A stretch of 64,000 nt of DNA from Cynocephalus volans (GCF_027409185.1 NC_084464.1:47839095-47903094); one strand, 5' to 3'; shown: positions 33,331 through 46,130, numbered from the stretch's first letter. Made by a program: numbers and translations. The notes: a model not told the origin generated them from the sequence alone.

Positions 33331-34370
33331 TGTAGCTCAGCTACAGACATATTTGGGACTTGTGGGGTACTGGAGAGCTTTTGTACCCCATATGGCTCAA
33401 ATGGTGCACCTGCTGTATGCACTAACAAAGAAAGGAAATTGGACTGAGGAAGTAGAACAGGTTTACTGGTCTACAAAAAGGGCAATATAGCAAGTGCAGG
33501 CTTTACAAGTGGCTGATCCCACTAAACCTTTTGAATTAGGCGTAAATATTACCCAAGAGGGGTTAGGATGGGGTTTGTGGCAGAAACAAGACCGATTCTG
33601 AACACCTGTAGGATTCTGGTCTCAGCTCTGGAAGGGTACTGAAGTATGCTATTCTCTAATAGAAAAACAGCTAGCAGCTGTATACTCGGCTTGATGGCCA
33701 CTGAAGCTATCACAGGACCTGCCAAAGTCCTAGTAAGGACAACATATCCCATACTAGGTTGGCTGCACACATGGGCAACCAACCCTAAAACAAGTGTAGC
33801 TCAGACTCCCACTGTCTAAATGGGGAGCATATATAGAATAAAGAAGCACTGTGTCAACAAGTCCTCTGTCCAAAGAGTTGCAAGCTGTGCTAGGCCCAGT
33901 AGAGGTTGTGGAGGAAACTTTGACACAAACCTTACCCTTGGAGGTGGAGGCTACACCCTTCCATGAGGGACAGGGACCTATCACAGAACAAGCTTGGTAT
34001 ACAGATTGCTCTAGCATGGGACCCTCAGCATCAGGGACAGCTGTTGCTGTCCAGCCCTTAACAGATACCATGTGGTATGAAAATGGTACAGGGCAAAGCA
34101 GTCAATGGGCAGAATTGAGAGCAGTATGGATGGTAATAAAAAATGAGCCTGGGCCATTAACCATCTGTACTGACAGCTGGGCTGTGTACAAAGGTTTAAC
34201 CCTTTGGATGTCTACTTGGAAATATCAACGGTGATGATAGGCCACCGACCACTGTGGGGACAAGCCATGTGGCAAGAATTATGGGAATTGGGGCATGAGA
34301 AAGAAGTAACCCTTTTTCATGTCACAGGACATTTCCCTTAGCCAGTCCAGGAAATGATGAAGCTGATGCC
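33331..34370 (+). pseudogene. proviral connection and RNase H remnant
   Basis: A thumb/connection-like part with several in-frame stops precedes an RNase H-like segment at about 33990-34210. It includes a W-Y-T-D-C-S block, an A-E-L-R-A block and a C-T-D-S block, carrying the acidic residues expected of RNase H. Confidence 0.7.
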
Positions 34371-35178
34371 TTGGCTAAGGTAAGATGGCTGGAGAGGGCC
34401 CCAGCTACTGCTGTAGCCCAATGGTTACACCAACAGATGCAGCATGCTGGCAGCAAAACCATGTGGATGGCGGCTCAAAGATGGGCCCTGCCTATAAAAT
34501 GGGAAGATGTAGTGAATGCCTGTCATGCTTGTCCAGTATGTGCTCGAGAGTCCACACCCTATATGGTGGGTACCCCATATAGATGGGCAAATAACTCAAG
34601 GAAGTGTGCCCCTGACTCGATGGCAAGTGGACTTTGTCGGACCACTGCCAAGGTCAGAGAATTTCAGATACATCTTCAGTGCTGTTGATACAGCTACTGG
34701 TCTTCTGTTTGTAGGGCCTTGTAAGGCCCCAGACCAGGTAAACACTGTGAAGACACAGAATAACCTTGTGGCCATGTATGGACGGCCTATAGTCAGAGAG
34801 AGTGACAATGGAACCCACTTTATGGGACATGAGGTTCAGAAGTAGGCTTCCCAGTTGTCTATTCAGTGGAAGTTACATATGCCATATCATCCCCAGGCAG
34901 CAGGGATGATTGAGCGATACAATGGTCTTTTAAAAAAGGGGCTAAGGCTAGCTGCCCAACCCCCATCCCTGAAGGGGTGGACATGGCAGTTATGGCCAAT
35001 AGTCAGGATTCTAAATGAGAGACCCCGCAAGGGCGGGCCCTCTCCAGTGGAAGCTCTGTTGCACAGGGCTGCAGCACCTATACAACTGCAAGTCACTACT
35101 AGAGATGAGCTTTTGAAGCCAGGATATGGCAAGAATGGAAATATTCTCTTACCAGCCCCAACCTGTTTACAACAGTGA
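34371..35178 (+). pseudogene. proviral integrase remnant
   Basis: A zinc-binding His-His-Cys-Cys arrangement (Cys pair near 34525-34540), then WQVDF with the first catalytic Asp (about 34620), SDNGTHF with the second (about 34800) and a GMIERYNG block with the Glu (about 34905) are visible across two frames. A TAG at about 34843 and frame changes disable it. Confidence 0.8.
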
Positions 35179-35878
35179 CAGACAGTACAATGGGAATGGC
35201 CTTGGAAAATAGAAGCCCCCCATATATGCTGGGTAGTCCTAATAGGGCCTTGGGAGAAAGGACTAGAAGAAGACGTGCAAATTTCACCTTGGGTGACAAG
35301 TACTTGGCCTCCTCGAGTAAAGGTAACATGGCCTGGAACAGATAAGCGCTCTGTTCCAAAGGGCACATTTGTATTATCATTATGGCCAGTGATGAGTCCC
35401 CTATACTGTTACATATAGAACCTACAGATCCAACAGTACTAGCAGATAATGTATGGTGTCATAAACCAGGTAAGATACCTGTTCCTGCAACCATCCTTTC
35501 CCAGGATGGCAAACTAGCATGTGTCTTACCAGAGGGGCGAGAACTCCCCCTATTGGTACCAATAACCCTTCTGTCTTTTCATAGTGCTCTGGCTGCGGGC
35601 ACCAGAGTCAACTGGATACAGACATACGTTCATGTGACCGATGTGCTGGCTTACTGAATATACACTGAATTTCATACCAATGATGACTACTAACCGGACA
35701 TGTGTGCCTAATGGTTGAAAGAACAAAACTACAGGACAAACCTTTAGGACAAGCCTTAAAGCATATTGGACAGACGATAGGTTGTATGAATGTAAGGGTC
35801 ACTTATCCTTGCTAAGGGAACATCGCGGAAGATTCTGAACGCGTAAATTGTATGGTGAGGTACCCTGAAGGGGTGGAT
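35179..35878 (+). other. proviral post-integrase region
   Basis: Integrase C-terminal-like sequence, then a 91-codon open stretch (35382-35657) without a recognised domain. No signal peptide, transmembrane hairpin or other envelope sign is seen. ERV-L-type elements usually lack env. A purine-rich stretch (GAAGGGGTGGAT) at about 35867-35878 is the likely polypurine tract. Confidence 0.6.
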
Positions 35879-36193
35879 TGTTGGGAAAAGTAGGAAAATG
35901 TCAGGGCCCCTCGGATGTTCAGAATCTTGCTGAGCATTTGCTGTAAATATCCTCAGGTGTTCCTTGTTACTACTTAATGAAAATCGTGTATGGACACAAT
36001 TTTCTCAGAACTCTCAGAGAAGCCACTAGGACAGTTGCTCCTAGATCTGATTAAAACCCATTCATTTTTCTATACCCACGGCTCCCAGAACCTTTTTTTT
36101 TTTCCTGTTACCTAGCTCACAGACCTGCGTGTGGAGGGTTTGTGACCCAATCTGTGCAACAGACTTGAGGGGTTTGTAAGCCCTAGCTTTACA
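35879..36193 (+). repeat. 3' LTR of the provirus
   Basis: 315 bp, starting TGTTGGGAAAAG and ending GCTTTACA. Aligns to the 5' LTR throughout apart from the missing segment described there. Confidence 0.88.
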
Positions 36194-37554
36194 CAGTCCC
36201 TGGAAGCACAAGCAGGAGAGTGGAGGATGTGAGAAAGGAAAGGAAAAAGCCAGTAAAGGTGTTGGTCAGCAAGTTCTACTATGCGCAGCTGGAGCTTAAA
36301 CCTGCCAAGGAGCCTCTGAGTAAACCATGTGGAACATGCCCTAGAATTGTCTCTCTGGGGTACTCACCTACTGACATGACTGTCTGTTGCTGATTTAGAG
36401 CTGCCTCCAGGGCCAATTCCAGGTTGTTCCTTGCCGGGTCGAATAAATTCCTGTGGTGCTGAAGAAAACCAGAAGGATGCAGACATGTCAGGTGGAAAGT
36501 TATTAGCCTGCTGAAGACTATCTAACAAAGCTTCAGGTGAACACAGATATGGGCCAGATATTGCCTGAGGTCACACCCTTAGGAAATGGTGAGGAGCCAG
36601 GATATCCCCGCTGGTGACTCCAGGTCATACTGCCTGCTCAGTAAACCAGAAAAGAAAATGCCTTGCCCAGGGCCGCTACCACCGTGACAATTCTAAGAGG
36701 AGGCTTGAGGGGACCCATCTCTTTTGTGCCTCTCCTCAGTCTTCGATGTAACTTAGGTTTTCTCTACCTTATGTAAAGCGCTACACAAATGCAGCTTCTA
36801 AACAAGCTCCATGGCCCTGGTTTCCTGTGGGATAGCCTGCCCACCTAAGCTCCTTCTGGAGATATTTTGGAGCCAGTAGCTGCAGGCAGGGAGACCCAGG
36901 TCTCCTAGCTTGAGCCCCAGCTCTTGGCTCTGCACCCCAGAACACAGTATTTTGCTTCAGGGCTTACCCAATTGTGAAATAAATTCAAGCATCTGCAGGG
37001 AGCTGAAAATCAGTGAGTATGAAAACTTTCTTAATCTTAAAATGGTTTTACTGCCTTTGATCCTAGTTCATTGATTCCGTTTTTGAAAAACTTAGTTTCT
37101 GAGCTCAGTGTAGGTCCAGCAACACCGTATTTTAAAATTAACTCCACTCTTTCCAAAAGCGCCTGGATCTAACTTTTGTGGCACACTTGGTCTGTGCTGG
37201 CAGGTTTCTCCCCTGCGGCTGGTGCTGAAGGCAAGGCCAGGCTGAGCTCTCACTACCCGTGGGCCCCCATGGCACTCAGGCTCCTTCAGAGAGGGCTGCG
37301 ACCACCCCTGCCTTCTGCATGCCCCTTGTATTTCCATGGTCAGGAGCTGAGCTGGTGGGGGGGTGGGGGAAGTGGGGGCAAATGAGCTGAGGATGCCTTG
37401 AGATCCTGGGGCTGGGTCTTAAAATCCAACCTGACTGTGTTCCCAGAGTGAAGAGAGTCCCTCGCTGGAGAGCAGAAGGTCCTGGATTTGTTGTATTTCC
37501 CCAAATTCGGCAGGATTTGCCAAACCCTGTTGTCCCTCCTTTCAGAATGTATAC
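36194..37554. other. intergenic sequence, old repeat remnants
   Basis: The first few hundred bases are the right half of the repeat-like sequence split by the provirus. The rest is unassigned. No gene seen. Confidence 0.4.
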
Positions 37555-37860
37555 AATCATCTCTCATCATGCCCTCCACCACTGCCCTTGTGGTGCAAGC
37601 CACCACCTCTTATCTAGATTAGTGTCGCAGTCTCCTCACTGGTCTCCCTGCTTCTGCCTTTGCCTGGTACAGTGTATTCCCCAGAACGAAAGCAGCCAGA
37701 GGGGTCCTTTTAAAACCAAAGTTGGGCCATGGCAGCCTCCAATGCAATAAAAGCTCAGGTCCTTGGCCTGCAGGCCATGACTGTCCCCTGTGACCTCATC
37801 CCCTCCACTCTTCCCTCCTGTTTCATCTAAGCCCCACCCATTCCCCCACCCCTCAATTAT
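37555..37860 (+). mobile_element. L2 LINE fragment
   Basis: The order 'tctagattagtgtcgcagtctcctcactggtctccctgcttctgcc', 'cagccagaggggtccttttaaaac' and 'tcaggtccttggcctgcaggcc' is that of L2. Confidence 0.7.
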
Positions 37861-38190
37861 TTAAAAGCAAATCCCAAACAACATAATTTTATTTTTTTAA
37901 ATGCTTAAAACTTTGATCAATCTGGAGTGATTTTACAGTTAGAGCTCTAACTTTGTTTTTTGCAGATACCTAGCCCATTCTCCCAACAGATAACTGAATA
38001 AACCATCTTTTCTCCACTGATTTCAAATGGCAACTTTATCATACACTAAACTCTTATACATATTTGAGTTTATCTTGTCTATCCTTTCATTCTGTTCCAC
38101 TGATTCACCTATCTATATTTGTACTCCAATACCACACTGTTCTGATGGTTGTAATTCTATAACATTTTGCTATCAGGTTAGAGTATTCCC
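37861..38190 (-). mobile_element. L1 fragment, antisense
   Basis: 'ttcattctgttccactgattcacctatctatatttgtactccaataccacactgttctgatgg' is the reverse strand of a common L1 segment. Confidence 0.65.
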
Positions 38191-39526
38191 TAAAAGATGA
38201 TTTAGTTGTAAGCCTCCCCTGGGGTTTGAGGACACTGACCGAGAGTGAGGACCTGAGGGAAGGTAGGGTGTGTGGGGACCAGGGCATTCCACACACCAGC
38301 TTTGGCCACAGCCATGCCCCTCAACCCTCTGGCTGGGATGAGGCATCACCCTGACAGCCAGACTGAAGCCCCAGTTCTGGCTTTGCCAGTAAGGGCTGGG
38401 CAACCTTCAGCAGTCCACCTCACCCTTTGAAGTCTCTGCTTAGAAGAGCCTCCCTCCCAGCCGCAATGTTCTCCAGTTCCAAGATTCTAAAGCAAGGGAG
38501 CCTGGGGGCACCAGGCAAGATTGCGAAAGGACAGCCAGTGTCGCTTCAACAGGAAGTGTCATAGATGAACCCAGGAGATTGGCTTGCTAGGGAGCGGAAA
38601 GGGTGATTAAGTAAGAGGCAAGACTGTTAACAGTCCCAGAGCTCGTGGGCTCCACGGGGCAGCACTTGCTTCATCACCAGGTCCAGGAGTCTCGGCTGTG
38701 TGTGTGACTGGGAGCCTTTGAGAGGTGGGAACCACCCAGGGTTGCAATGCTTCTTTTTCTTTGGAGGATGGGGAGGGAGCAGTGGCCCCTGTCTAGCTCC
38801 TGTGACAAGGGTGCAAGAGGCTGAGCCCTCTTTTCTCACACATTTGGAGCTGTCTAATGGAGGGCACTTGGGCAGGAGACTGGGATAGATTACTACCCTT
38901 AAATGGCCATGTGCCCTTGGCCAAGTTACCTGGCTCCTCAGTTTCTCCATCAGTTAGTGAGAGGAGTTGGGGCGAAGTAGAGTAGAACACAACACTAGAG
39001 GGTCTCTTGGGCCGACCAGTGTGACTAGTGTGGGTTCAGCGACTATCGCTGCTATTTGCAGTTATTGAAGGATGTGCAAGGCAGAGCAGACCTGTGCCCA
39101 GCCTCTTTGGTGAGAGGGGGATGGAGATGGGGAAGCCTGAGGCACCCGCAGAGGCCGTGTTGTAGTCCTGCCGCTGCCCCCACCCATCCTTCCTCCTCAA
39201 GGACGGACAGACAGCTGAATCCCACAGCAGGGAGCTGAGGGTGGGGAGGACGGGGAGAGGTCGCGGTGCTGAGGGCTGCGCGCATGTGCTCCTGGCCTTG
39301 AGGGGGTCTCCGATAGTAAGTGTGTGAGGTGTGACAATCCACTGAGGGGAATGTGGGAGGACAGGGCGCTGGCAGAGGGGTGGCCCTGCTGGCTGGCTCT
39401 GAGGCGTGTTGTTCAGAGGGACTGCAAAGGGAACTTCGCATATGCTGATGCCATGAGGGGTGTTGTGACTGACTGAGAACTGACAGTGAGTGAGAGGTGG
39501 GTGAGGCGACGGCTGAGGAGGGAGCG
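38191..39526. other. unassigned intergenic sequence
   Basis: A MIR-like piece is near 38905-38960 ('ccttggccaagttacctggctcctcagtttctcc'). No gene. Confidence 0.4.
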
Positions 39527-39612
39527 CGTGTGTGCGTGTACACGTGTGTGCATGCATGTGTGAGTGTGTACGTGTGTACACGTGTGTGTGCATGTGTGTA
39601 CTCGTGTGCACA
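39527..39612. repeat. TG-rich microsatellite
   Basis: Mixed GTGTGT, GTACACGTGT and GCATGCATGT units, largely alternating purine and pyrimidine and partly palindromic. Confidence 0.8.
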
Positions 39613-41435
39613 TTCGGGGATTGACTGAAGGCTGTCCCTGTTGCCTATGAGTGGCCATACCTGGTCATGAAGGGGGCACAGACTGCTTTTAGGGTGTGCT
39701 GTAAGGCCGTGAGGGATGCTGTGACAGACCTGAGTGTGGGGGAACATACATTTTGACTGACGGTGACAAGTGCTGGCTGTAGGGTACCTGCTGCCTTTGT
39801 GCCCCAGGCCACCTGGCAGACAAGGGGTGGTGGTGGTGCTGAGTGGCCCTCCTAGGAGAGAAGGCTTTACTGGCTGAGAGGGCAGAAGCAGAGGCCCATG
39901 GCAGGGTGGGGCTGGGTGAGGTGTCCAGAAGGTGCTGCCTTCTTCTGAAATGCCAGGGGACTGCTGGAAATGGGCTGTGGAGGTACAGCTTGCTAGCAAC
40001 TCCCCAAAAGCCATGTCCAGACAGCCCCATGCCTGGGGATGTGGCTGTAGAGAATTTATCTCAGGATTCTAACTTTCTTCACTGTGGGAGCCTGACAGAC
40101 TCAGCAACGTGGTGCCCACCTCTTAGTGACTCTTTCCCCAGAGCTTCAGTTCTAGAGGCTTCCGTGCTGAGACTCTTATCTTGCTGCCTTGTGCATGCTA
40201 TCTCCATCACCAGAAGCTCACGTGATATGGCTCTGAGTTTCCAAATACCATGCCCAGGTCTCACCACATGAGCAAAGCCTGCCCACGTCTGCCCTGCTCC
40301 GAAGCCATTGTCCCACCTAGGGCTACTCCACCAAGTGTCTGTGCTCCACAGAGGGGTCTTTTGCCCATGGAAGAGCTACCTCTCCAGAAGGTGGCCCTGG
40401 GGAAGTCCATACCATGGCAAACGAGGGAGAGAATCTGGTGCTGGTTCTACTGACAGAATGACTTAGCAGGTCACTCTGCCTCTCGGAGCCTCCCTCAGTT
40501 TCCTCATCTGTCAAGTGGGAATCAATCGTATCTGTATGGAACTCGGTTTTTATGTGGCTCAAATAGAATTTCGCCCTCACCCATGTCGTTGCCACACTGC
40601 CACCTCTACCCAGCAGTCATCGTATGCCGGGTGTGGTTGTAGCTGCTTTACATGGATTATATGTACAACAAATATTTGCTGAGCTCCAGCTGTATGTCAA
40701 ACACTGTTCTAGGCATTTGGGATAGACCAGTGAACAAAAGGGTAAACTCCCTACTCACATGAGGTTTTCATTTCAGTAAATTAGAAATGGAAATTTTACA
40801 AAATAAATGGGAAAAGACCATTCTGAGAAGGTGACAAATGCTAAAAAAAGTAAAGCCGGAAAGGGAGGTGGGCCATGCTGGGGCAAAGAAATAGTGTTTC
40901 AACTTTAATTATCTTGTCTAATCCTCACACCAGTCCTGTGTGGTAGATATTAGTCCTGTGTTCCCAGTGAGGAAACTGAGGCATGGAGATGTTGAGTGAC
41001 TTGGCCAAGGTGGCACAGCTAATGAGTGGCAGAGCTGGGAGAAGCAGAGGTATGTCTGACTTCAGAGCTCAGGGACTGGAAGTCACCCCCTTGCCTGGGC
41101 CTCCTTTTCCTCATCTGCAGGTCAAGAGAGAGGGACTGACCCTCTTCTCGTACAGATTCTCAGTGATTCTTTGATTATAACCCACAAGGCAGGAGCTGCC
41201 AGGCCAAGCCCCATTAGCCCTTGGAGGGTCACAGGGTGACAGAGTCACAGAGGGAGGGGACTCCCGTCTCAGGGGGACAGTGAATGGAGATGGATGGTGG
41301 CTGTTTGGGTTTGGACTGATGTGACCCCAGGAGAGGTGCCTGTCTTGTCATTGTTTCCATGGGGCAACGTGGGGGCTGGGGGTGGCAGACACTGGGTGAA
41401 GGGCACTTAGATTAGTGTAGGGACTTCCGTATTCT
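39613..41435. other. unassigned intergenic sequence with MIR pieces
   Basis: MIR-like sequence is at about 40440-40565 ('ggtcactctgcctctcggagcctccctcagtttcctcatctg') and L2/MIR-like text at about 40620-41060, including antisense 'gttcccagtgaggaaactgaggcatggag'. No gene. Confidence 0.45.
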
Positions 41436-41960
41436 GACCCGCAAAATCTCACTTTTGTATTTTTTTTCCTCCCTGCTTTTTATTAAGAAAACTTCCAGAT
41501 CTACAGAGGAGTTGAGCAAATGGTACGATGAATGCTGTCGTGCTGGTGGCTAACGTTTGGCCCCATTTGCACTCTTTCCACGCACATGCACACTCGCGTG
41601 TTTGCGTACTTATTTGGAATCATCTGAGAGTAAACTACAGACACCATGCACTTCATCCTAGCTACTTTATCACTTATCTTTTAAAAACAAGGAGATTCTC
41701 CTGCATAACTACAACATCTTTATCACACCTAAGAAATTTCACTTTGCTCAATATCATCTAATATATAATCCATGTTCGGATTGCCTCAGTTGTCCCCAAA
41801 TGTCCCTTATTCCTACTTCTTTTTTCTTTTTCCTTTTTGGGAAAAGGAACCCAATTAAAGATCCCATTAAGGTGTCATTTCTCTTTAGTCTCTTAAGCAT
41901 AGAACTGTCCCCTGCCTTATTTTTTCTTTACAGCATTGACATTTTTTAAAGAGTCTACTC
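41436..41960 (-). mobile_element. L1-like fragment
   Basis: AT-rich text with 'cttccagatctacagaggagttgagcaaatggtacgatgaa' and 'ggattgcctcagttgtccccaaatgtcc', seen in 3' parts of old L1 elements. Orientation is a guess. Confidence 0.45.
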
Positions 41961-43573
41961 AGTTGTCTAGCAGAATGTCCCACATTCTTGGGGACAGTGT
42001 GTGTCACAGAGGAAGTAGTAAGTTACTAAGGGCCCAATACATAGAGCAAGGCTGGGCACCACAAGGGGACCCAGGGTTAAGTATGCTCTCTCTCCCTGGA
42101 GCTCACAGCTAAGCTCTGTCACTTCCCCAGGAAGCCCTCCCTGAGAAACCCTGACCTGTGAATTGCTCCTTTTTCAGAGCTCTCACAGCACTTGACATGC
42201 AGGTCTGTTGTCCCTTCCCCGTTGCCCTGTAGTTATTTTTGTGTCTTCTCCTGCACGAGGCTTTGAGCATCTCCAGTGGCAACCAGGAGTTAGTCACACC
42301 TATACCTACAGGAGCAGGGGTCTGCTTGAGTGTGCAGGTCATGTCCTATACAAGGGTGCCTGGCCAAGGGGGCGAGTGGGGACTGGAATCCAGTTCACAT
42401 TCCTCTTGCCAAACCATAAACGCTGGCACTGGGCTGTGTCTGCCAGGAGGAAGGGGCACCTTTTCCTAATTTGCCTAAAGGAAACATACTGACTGTGGCA
42501 GGCCTGCTTAGCATTGTGCTGGCATTCAGTTGGCATTCTTCAAATGCTCGTTGCCTAAGTGCATGATAGATCTTGGGAAGGGTTGGGGCAGAAGGAAGTC
42601 TTCTCAGGAGAGGTGTTCTAGTAACTGTTCTTCGGGGGAGGGAAAGCACCCTGATTTGAGCACTTGCCTATTCCCATAGTGTAAATACTCCCACAGTGGC
42701 TGATTCCAAGCCACTGAGCCAGGAAGAGATATGCACAACTGGCTCTCACAGCCCCTAACATGTGACTCCAGCACACCACTGCAGTTTTACATCCATGATC
42801 TTGAAACTGCATCTGAAGCAGACTTTGAAGTCTGAGAGAGAGAGAGAGAGAGAAAGAAACAAATAGAGACACAAAACAGGGAGAAAGAGAAAGAGACCGA
42901 GAGAGACAAAGGCCAATGGAGAGGGAGGGAGGGAGGGGACACTCTACTTCACTATGACTGCGGCCTCCCCAGGGTGAAGGAATTGTTTTGTCCAAGCCCT
43001 GGGCAGCCTATGTAATGGAACTTGCCCCCTTCAGTGAGCCCATCCTCCCTGCAGCAGAGCCCTGTGATGTTCCACTCAGCCTGCCGGTGGCTTTTGGCAC
43101 CAACAGAGAAAGCCCAGAGTGGGAGTCTCCTCCCCCTCAGGGGCACAGGCCTTGCTCTGCTGCCTCGGTTCCTTCACACACGCTGTTCACTGCTTCCAAA
43201 TCCTCTCTGCCTCCTTTAGAACTTGCTCAAGTCTCACCACCTGCAGGAAGCTGCCCTGACTATCTGGACATCGAGTCTCTCCATTCTGTACAGTTTTCTG
43301 TGCCCCAAGGGCAGGCCCGGACTCTATCGCTTCCAAACCCAGCCTCCCTTTTCCTTGTCCTGGGAGCCTCACCTAGGCAAATCCTTATCCATCCAAATCC
43401 TTATCAATTGACTGGGTGAAGGTCACCAAGACCTTCAGTGACAGATGAAGGGACCCCAATTAATGAATCAACAACCCTTACTTGAGTACCTACTGTGTGC
43501 TAAATTGCTGGGAGCAGTGTGGACCAAGGGACACAGAGACATCCCTAGGGGGAGCCTGGGGCATCATGGGGCT
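41961..43573. other. unassigned intergenic sequence with L2 pieces and (GA)n
   Basis: A (GA)n run is at about 42834-42860 and a further purine run to 42940. L2-like text is at about 43170-43310. No gene. Confidence 0.45.
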
Positions 43574-43963
43574 TGTCTTAGTCCATTTGTGCTGCTATAA
43601 CAGAATACCACAGACTGGGTAGTTTATAAAGAACAGACATTTATTTCTCACAGTTCTGGTGGCTGGAAGTCCAAGATCAAGGGACCGCATCTGGTGAGGG
43701 CCTTCTTGGTGCGCCATCCCACAGTGGAAGATTGGGGGCAAGAGAGGTCATTGGAGAGCAAGAGGGGGCCACACTCACCCTTTTATAAGGAACTCACTCC
43801 TGCAATAATAACCCCCCTCTGGTAATAATGGAATTAATCCATTTGTGAAGGTAGAACCCCTATGACCCAAACACCTCCCATTAGGCGCCACCTTCCAACA
43901 CTGCTGCATTGGGGATCAAGTTTCCAACACATGAACTTTGGGGGACACATTCAAACCATTGCA
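43574..43963 (-). mobile_element. MaLR LTR, antisense
   Basis: 'tcttagtccatttgtgctgctataacagaataccacagactgggtagtttataaagaacag...ctggtgagggcc...caccttccaacactgctgcattggggatcaagtttccaac' is the reverse complement of an MST/THE1-like LTR, nearly full length. Confidence 0.75.
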
Positions 43964-44839
43964 GGGCCACAGACAAGGGGGCACTAAACCCAGCTTGCAG
44001 TATGGGGGTGACTGCAGAGAAGGCTTCTTGGAGGAGGCAACCTCTGAGGTGAGGAAAGCAGAGGTATTATTAGCTAGGCAAGGGGGTGAGAGAGTTGGGG
44101 AAGGTTTGGGGCAAAGGGAGCAGGGTGGGAGGGAATCTGGCATCCCAGCAACCACAAGTGCATCAATAGGGTTGTCATGACAACGGGACATGGGGGTCAG
44201 GAGGATGAAGCAGGGGCCATGTCATGCCCAACCACGTGGAGAAGCTGCTTATTTCCTGCTGCAGGTGCCAAAGGAGATGAGAAATGGTGGTGAGGAGAGA
44301 GAAGGTTGGAGGAGAGTTGAGGCTGAGAGAGGGTGGAGGTGGCGGTGGAGGGATCCCCTGCTGGAAGGCTGGAATCAGTCATTTTAGTGCAGACAAGGTG
44401 TGAGGAAATGAGCTGGAGGAGCAGCCTGAGAGATGGCTCAGACAGCTGCTTCCAGCCCTCAGCAAGATCCTGGCAGACCCTCTGTAACCACCCTCCAGGT
44501 CAAAAAAATAGGACCTATTCTGCCTGGAGATTATTTTATATAATGGTCAGAGTAGGCTTCTGATAGTCGAGAAGGCACCTGAAGAGATGAGGGCGTGTGG
44601 ATGGCTAAGGGGAGGGCGTTTCAGTCAGAGGGAAACTTAGAAGGGAAAAGGCCCCGAGAGGGATGTGCTGGTGACCAGGAGGTGGGGTGGGAGGTGAGGT
44701 CAGAGGGCCCAGCATGGGATGGATCAGACAGGGCTTTGTCAGCCCTGTGGATTTCCCTCCAGGGATAATGGGGAGCCATGGGAGGGTTTTGACTATGTTC
44801 AGCAACCCAGTGCCCCCCTCACTTCTCCTCTGTCCCCAG
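43964..44839. other. region upstream of the first RAB44 coding exon
   Basis: No CpG island or TATA element stands out. The first coding exon begins after a splice acceptor, so a non-coding exon should lie upstream, here or further away. I could not locate it. Confidence 0.4.
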
Positions 44840-44851
44840 GGCCAAGGCACC

Positions 44852-45067
44852 ATGGAGAGTGAACAGAGAATGTCCAGGAAAGCACGGAAGCTGGGCTCCA
44901 GCCGCCGCTGGCTGACCAGAGAGCCAGCTGATGGCCAGGATGCCCAGGATGCCCTTGTGGCCCCAGAGCCCGAGTCCTGGTCTTCTCAGGTAGCAGCAGA
45001 ACTGCAGGGATTCTTCCAGGACTGTGGTGCCAAGGAGAGGGGCTTTGTCACCCGTGAGGACATGGCG
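44852..45067 (+). CDS. RAB44: RAB44 coding exon 1 (residues 1-72)
   Basis: The acceptor TGTCCCCAG precedes 44840. The ATG at 44852 sits in GGCACCATGG, a good initiation context, and begins MESEQRMSRKARKLG. The exon ends with the entering helix and loop of the first EF-hand-like unit (FFQDCG...GFVTREDMA), whose loop lacks most calcium ligands. The donor is GCG followed by GTGAGC, phase 0. An in-frame ATG-bearing extension upstream (from 44687) lies in the intron and was not used. Confidence 0.85.
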
Positions 45068-45656
45068 GTGAGCTCAAGGGCCCCATCCCACCCCCCTGAA
45101 TTTCTTCTTGCAGCCTCCTGAGACTCCCCATCCCAGGAAGGCGGGGCTTGCCTGCCCTTGCCCTTTTCTCTCATCTAAAATTTGCTCTCAGAAAAGGCTA
45201 GGCGTTTGTTTATACTAAAATGTAAATGACTTATAAGGCTTTATGTGTTACCCTCTTCCAGAAACATTTGCATTTTAGCAAAGGAAAGGACTTTAAACCA
45301 AAGAAATATCTTGCAAATGTTATAACTTTAGGCCCATTGAGCAGGGAAGTTTATCCTGGGGAGCAGTCAGAGCCCTGAAAATCAAACCATGTGGATGACT
45401 ATAAACTTCAATGAAACATCAGCCATGGTTGTATGTCCTAATAAGGAGTCCTAGGCTATGGTTTGGACAAAGATTGACCAATTTTTCTTTGATTTCTCCT
45501 CATTCACTGTAAAGGGGCCTATATGGGTTGCTGGAGCCTCCCTGGGCCTGCTATCTCCTGATTTTGCTCTGTGCTCCAGACTTAGTCCTTTCCCCAACAA
45601 AACTGACTCTATAGTACATCCCTCCGGGCAACAACAAGGTACGAATAACTGATGTT

Positions 45657-46130
45657 AAAACATAATTTTCAAAAGGTTAAAAAAATGACTTGAGTAAATA
45701 TAAAATTAACACCTATCAAAGACCTTATCTAATTAATTATTATTATTAATTAATGATGGAACCAGCAAGATGTTATGACTAGTTCAAAGAGCATTTGAGA
45801 AGCGAGGTTATTTATAGGTAATTTGACAGACAAGGGCGGGGATAAAATTTCCGAGTTCAATTTAAGTAATGGCTGATGTCCAACAGGCCATAAATATTTT
45901 GGGTTGTCCTATTAGACAAATATTATTTTCATCTCTCCTGAACAAAAATCTACAAGTTAACAAGGAACTTCAGTACATCTGGGACTTTTAATTAAAGGTG
46001 AACAATGAGGTGAACTAAGTCTCTTCCTCTAGTCTAGACATTGCTTGGGAAGCCTTCGCCTCCATATAATATTGGATGTGCTATCTACCTTTTTGCCTTA
46101 TTTCTACGTTTCAGATAATTTTCCTGTGAT
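45657..46130. repeat. diverged direct repeat, copy A
   Basis: Shares ordered blocks with copy B: 'ataattttcaaaa', 'gtcaaagagcattt'-like, 'tgatgtccaacaggccataaat', 'catctctcctga', 'atgaggtgaactaagt', 'gatgtgct'. Overall identity looks to be about 70-75%. Confidence 0.75.

Larger units (their letters stand above)
30457..36193 (+). mobile_element. two-LTR class III-like endogenous retrovirus, primer tRNA-Ser
   Basis: LTRs lie at 30457-30821 and 35879-36193, starting TGTTGGG and ending TTTATA or TTTACA. The host direct repeat CAGTC is at 30452-30456 and 36194-36198. A 5-bp duplication is usual for ERV-L. The primer site at 824-840 of the 30-kb block (30824-30840) pairs with the 3' end of tRNA-Ser. 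A polypurine tract precedes the 3' LTR. Gag, protease, reverse transcriptase, RNase H and integrase regions follow in order, all broken. No env is recognisable. The LTRs differ at roughly 9% of positions over their first ~100 aligned bases and by an indel of about 45 bp. This is an old, defective copy. Confidence 0.9.

Noticed and set aside
35382-35657. Envelope gene in the provirus
   Set aside because: The 91-codon stretch has no signal peptide, fusion peptide or membrane anchor; ERV-L-type elements usually lack env.
39036-40014. Minus-strand frame of 320 codons rich in His and Thr
   Set aside because: Driven by the TG-rich microsatellite; no domain or splice evidence.
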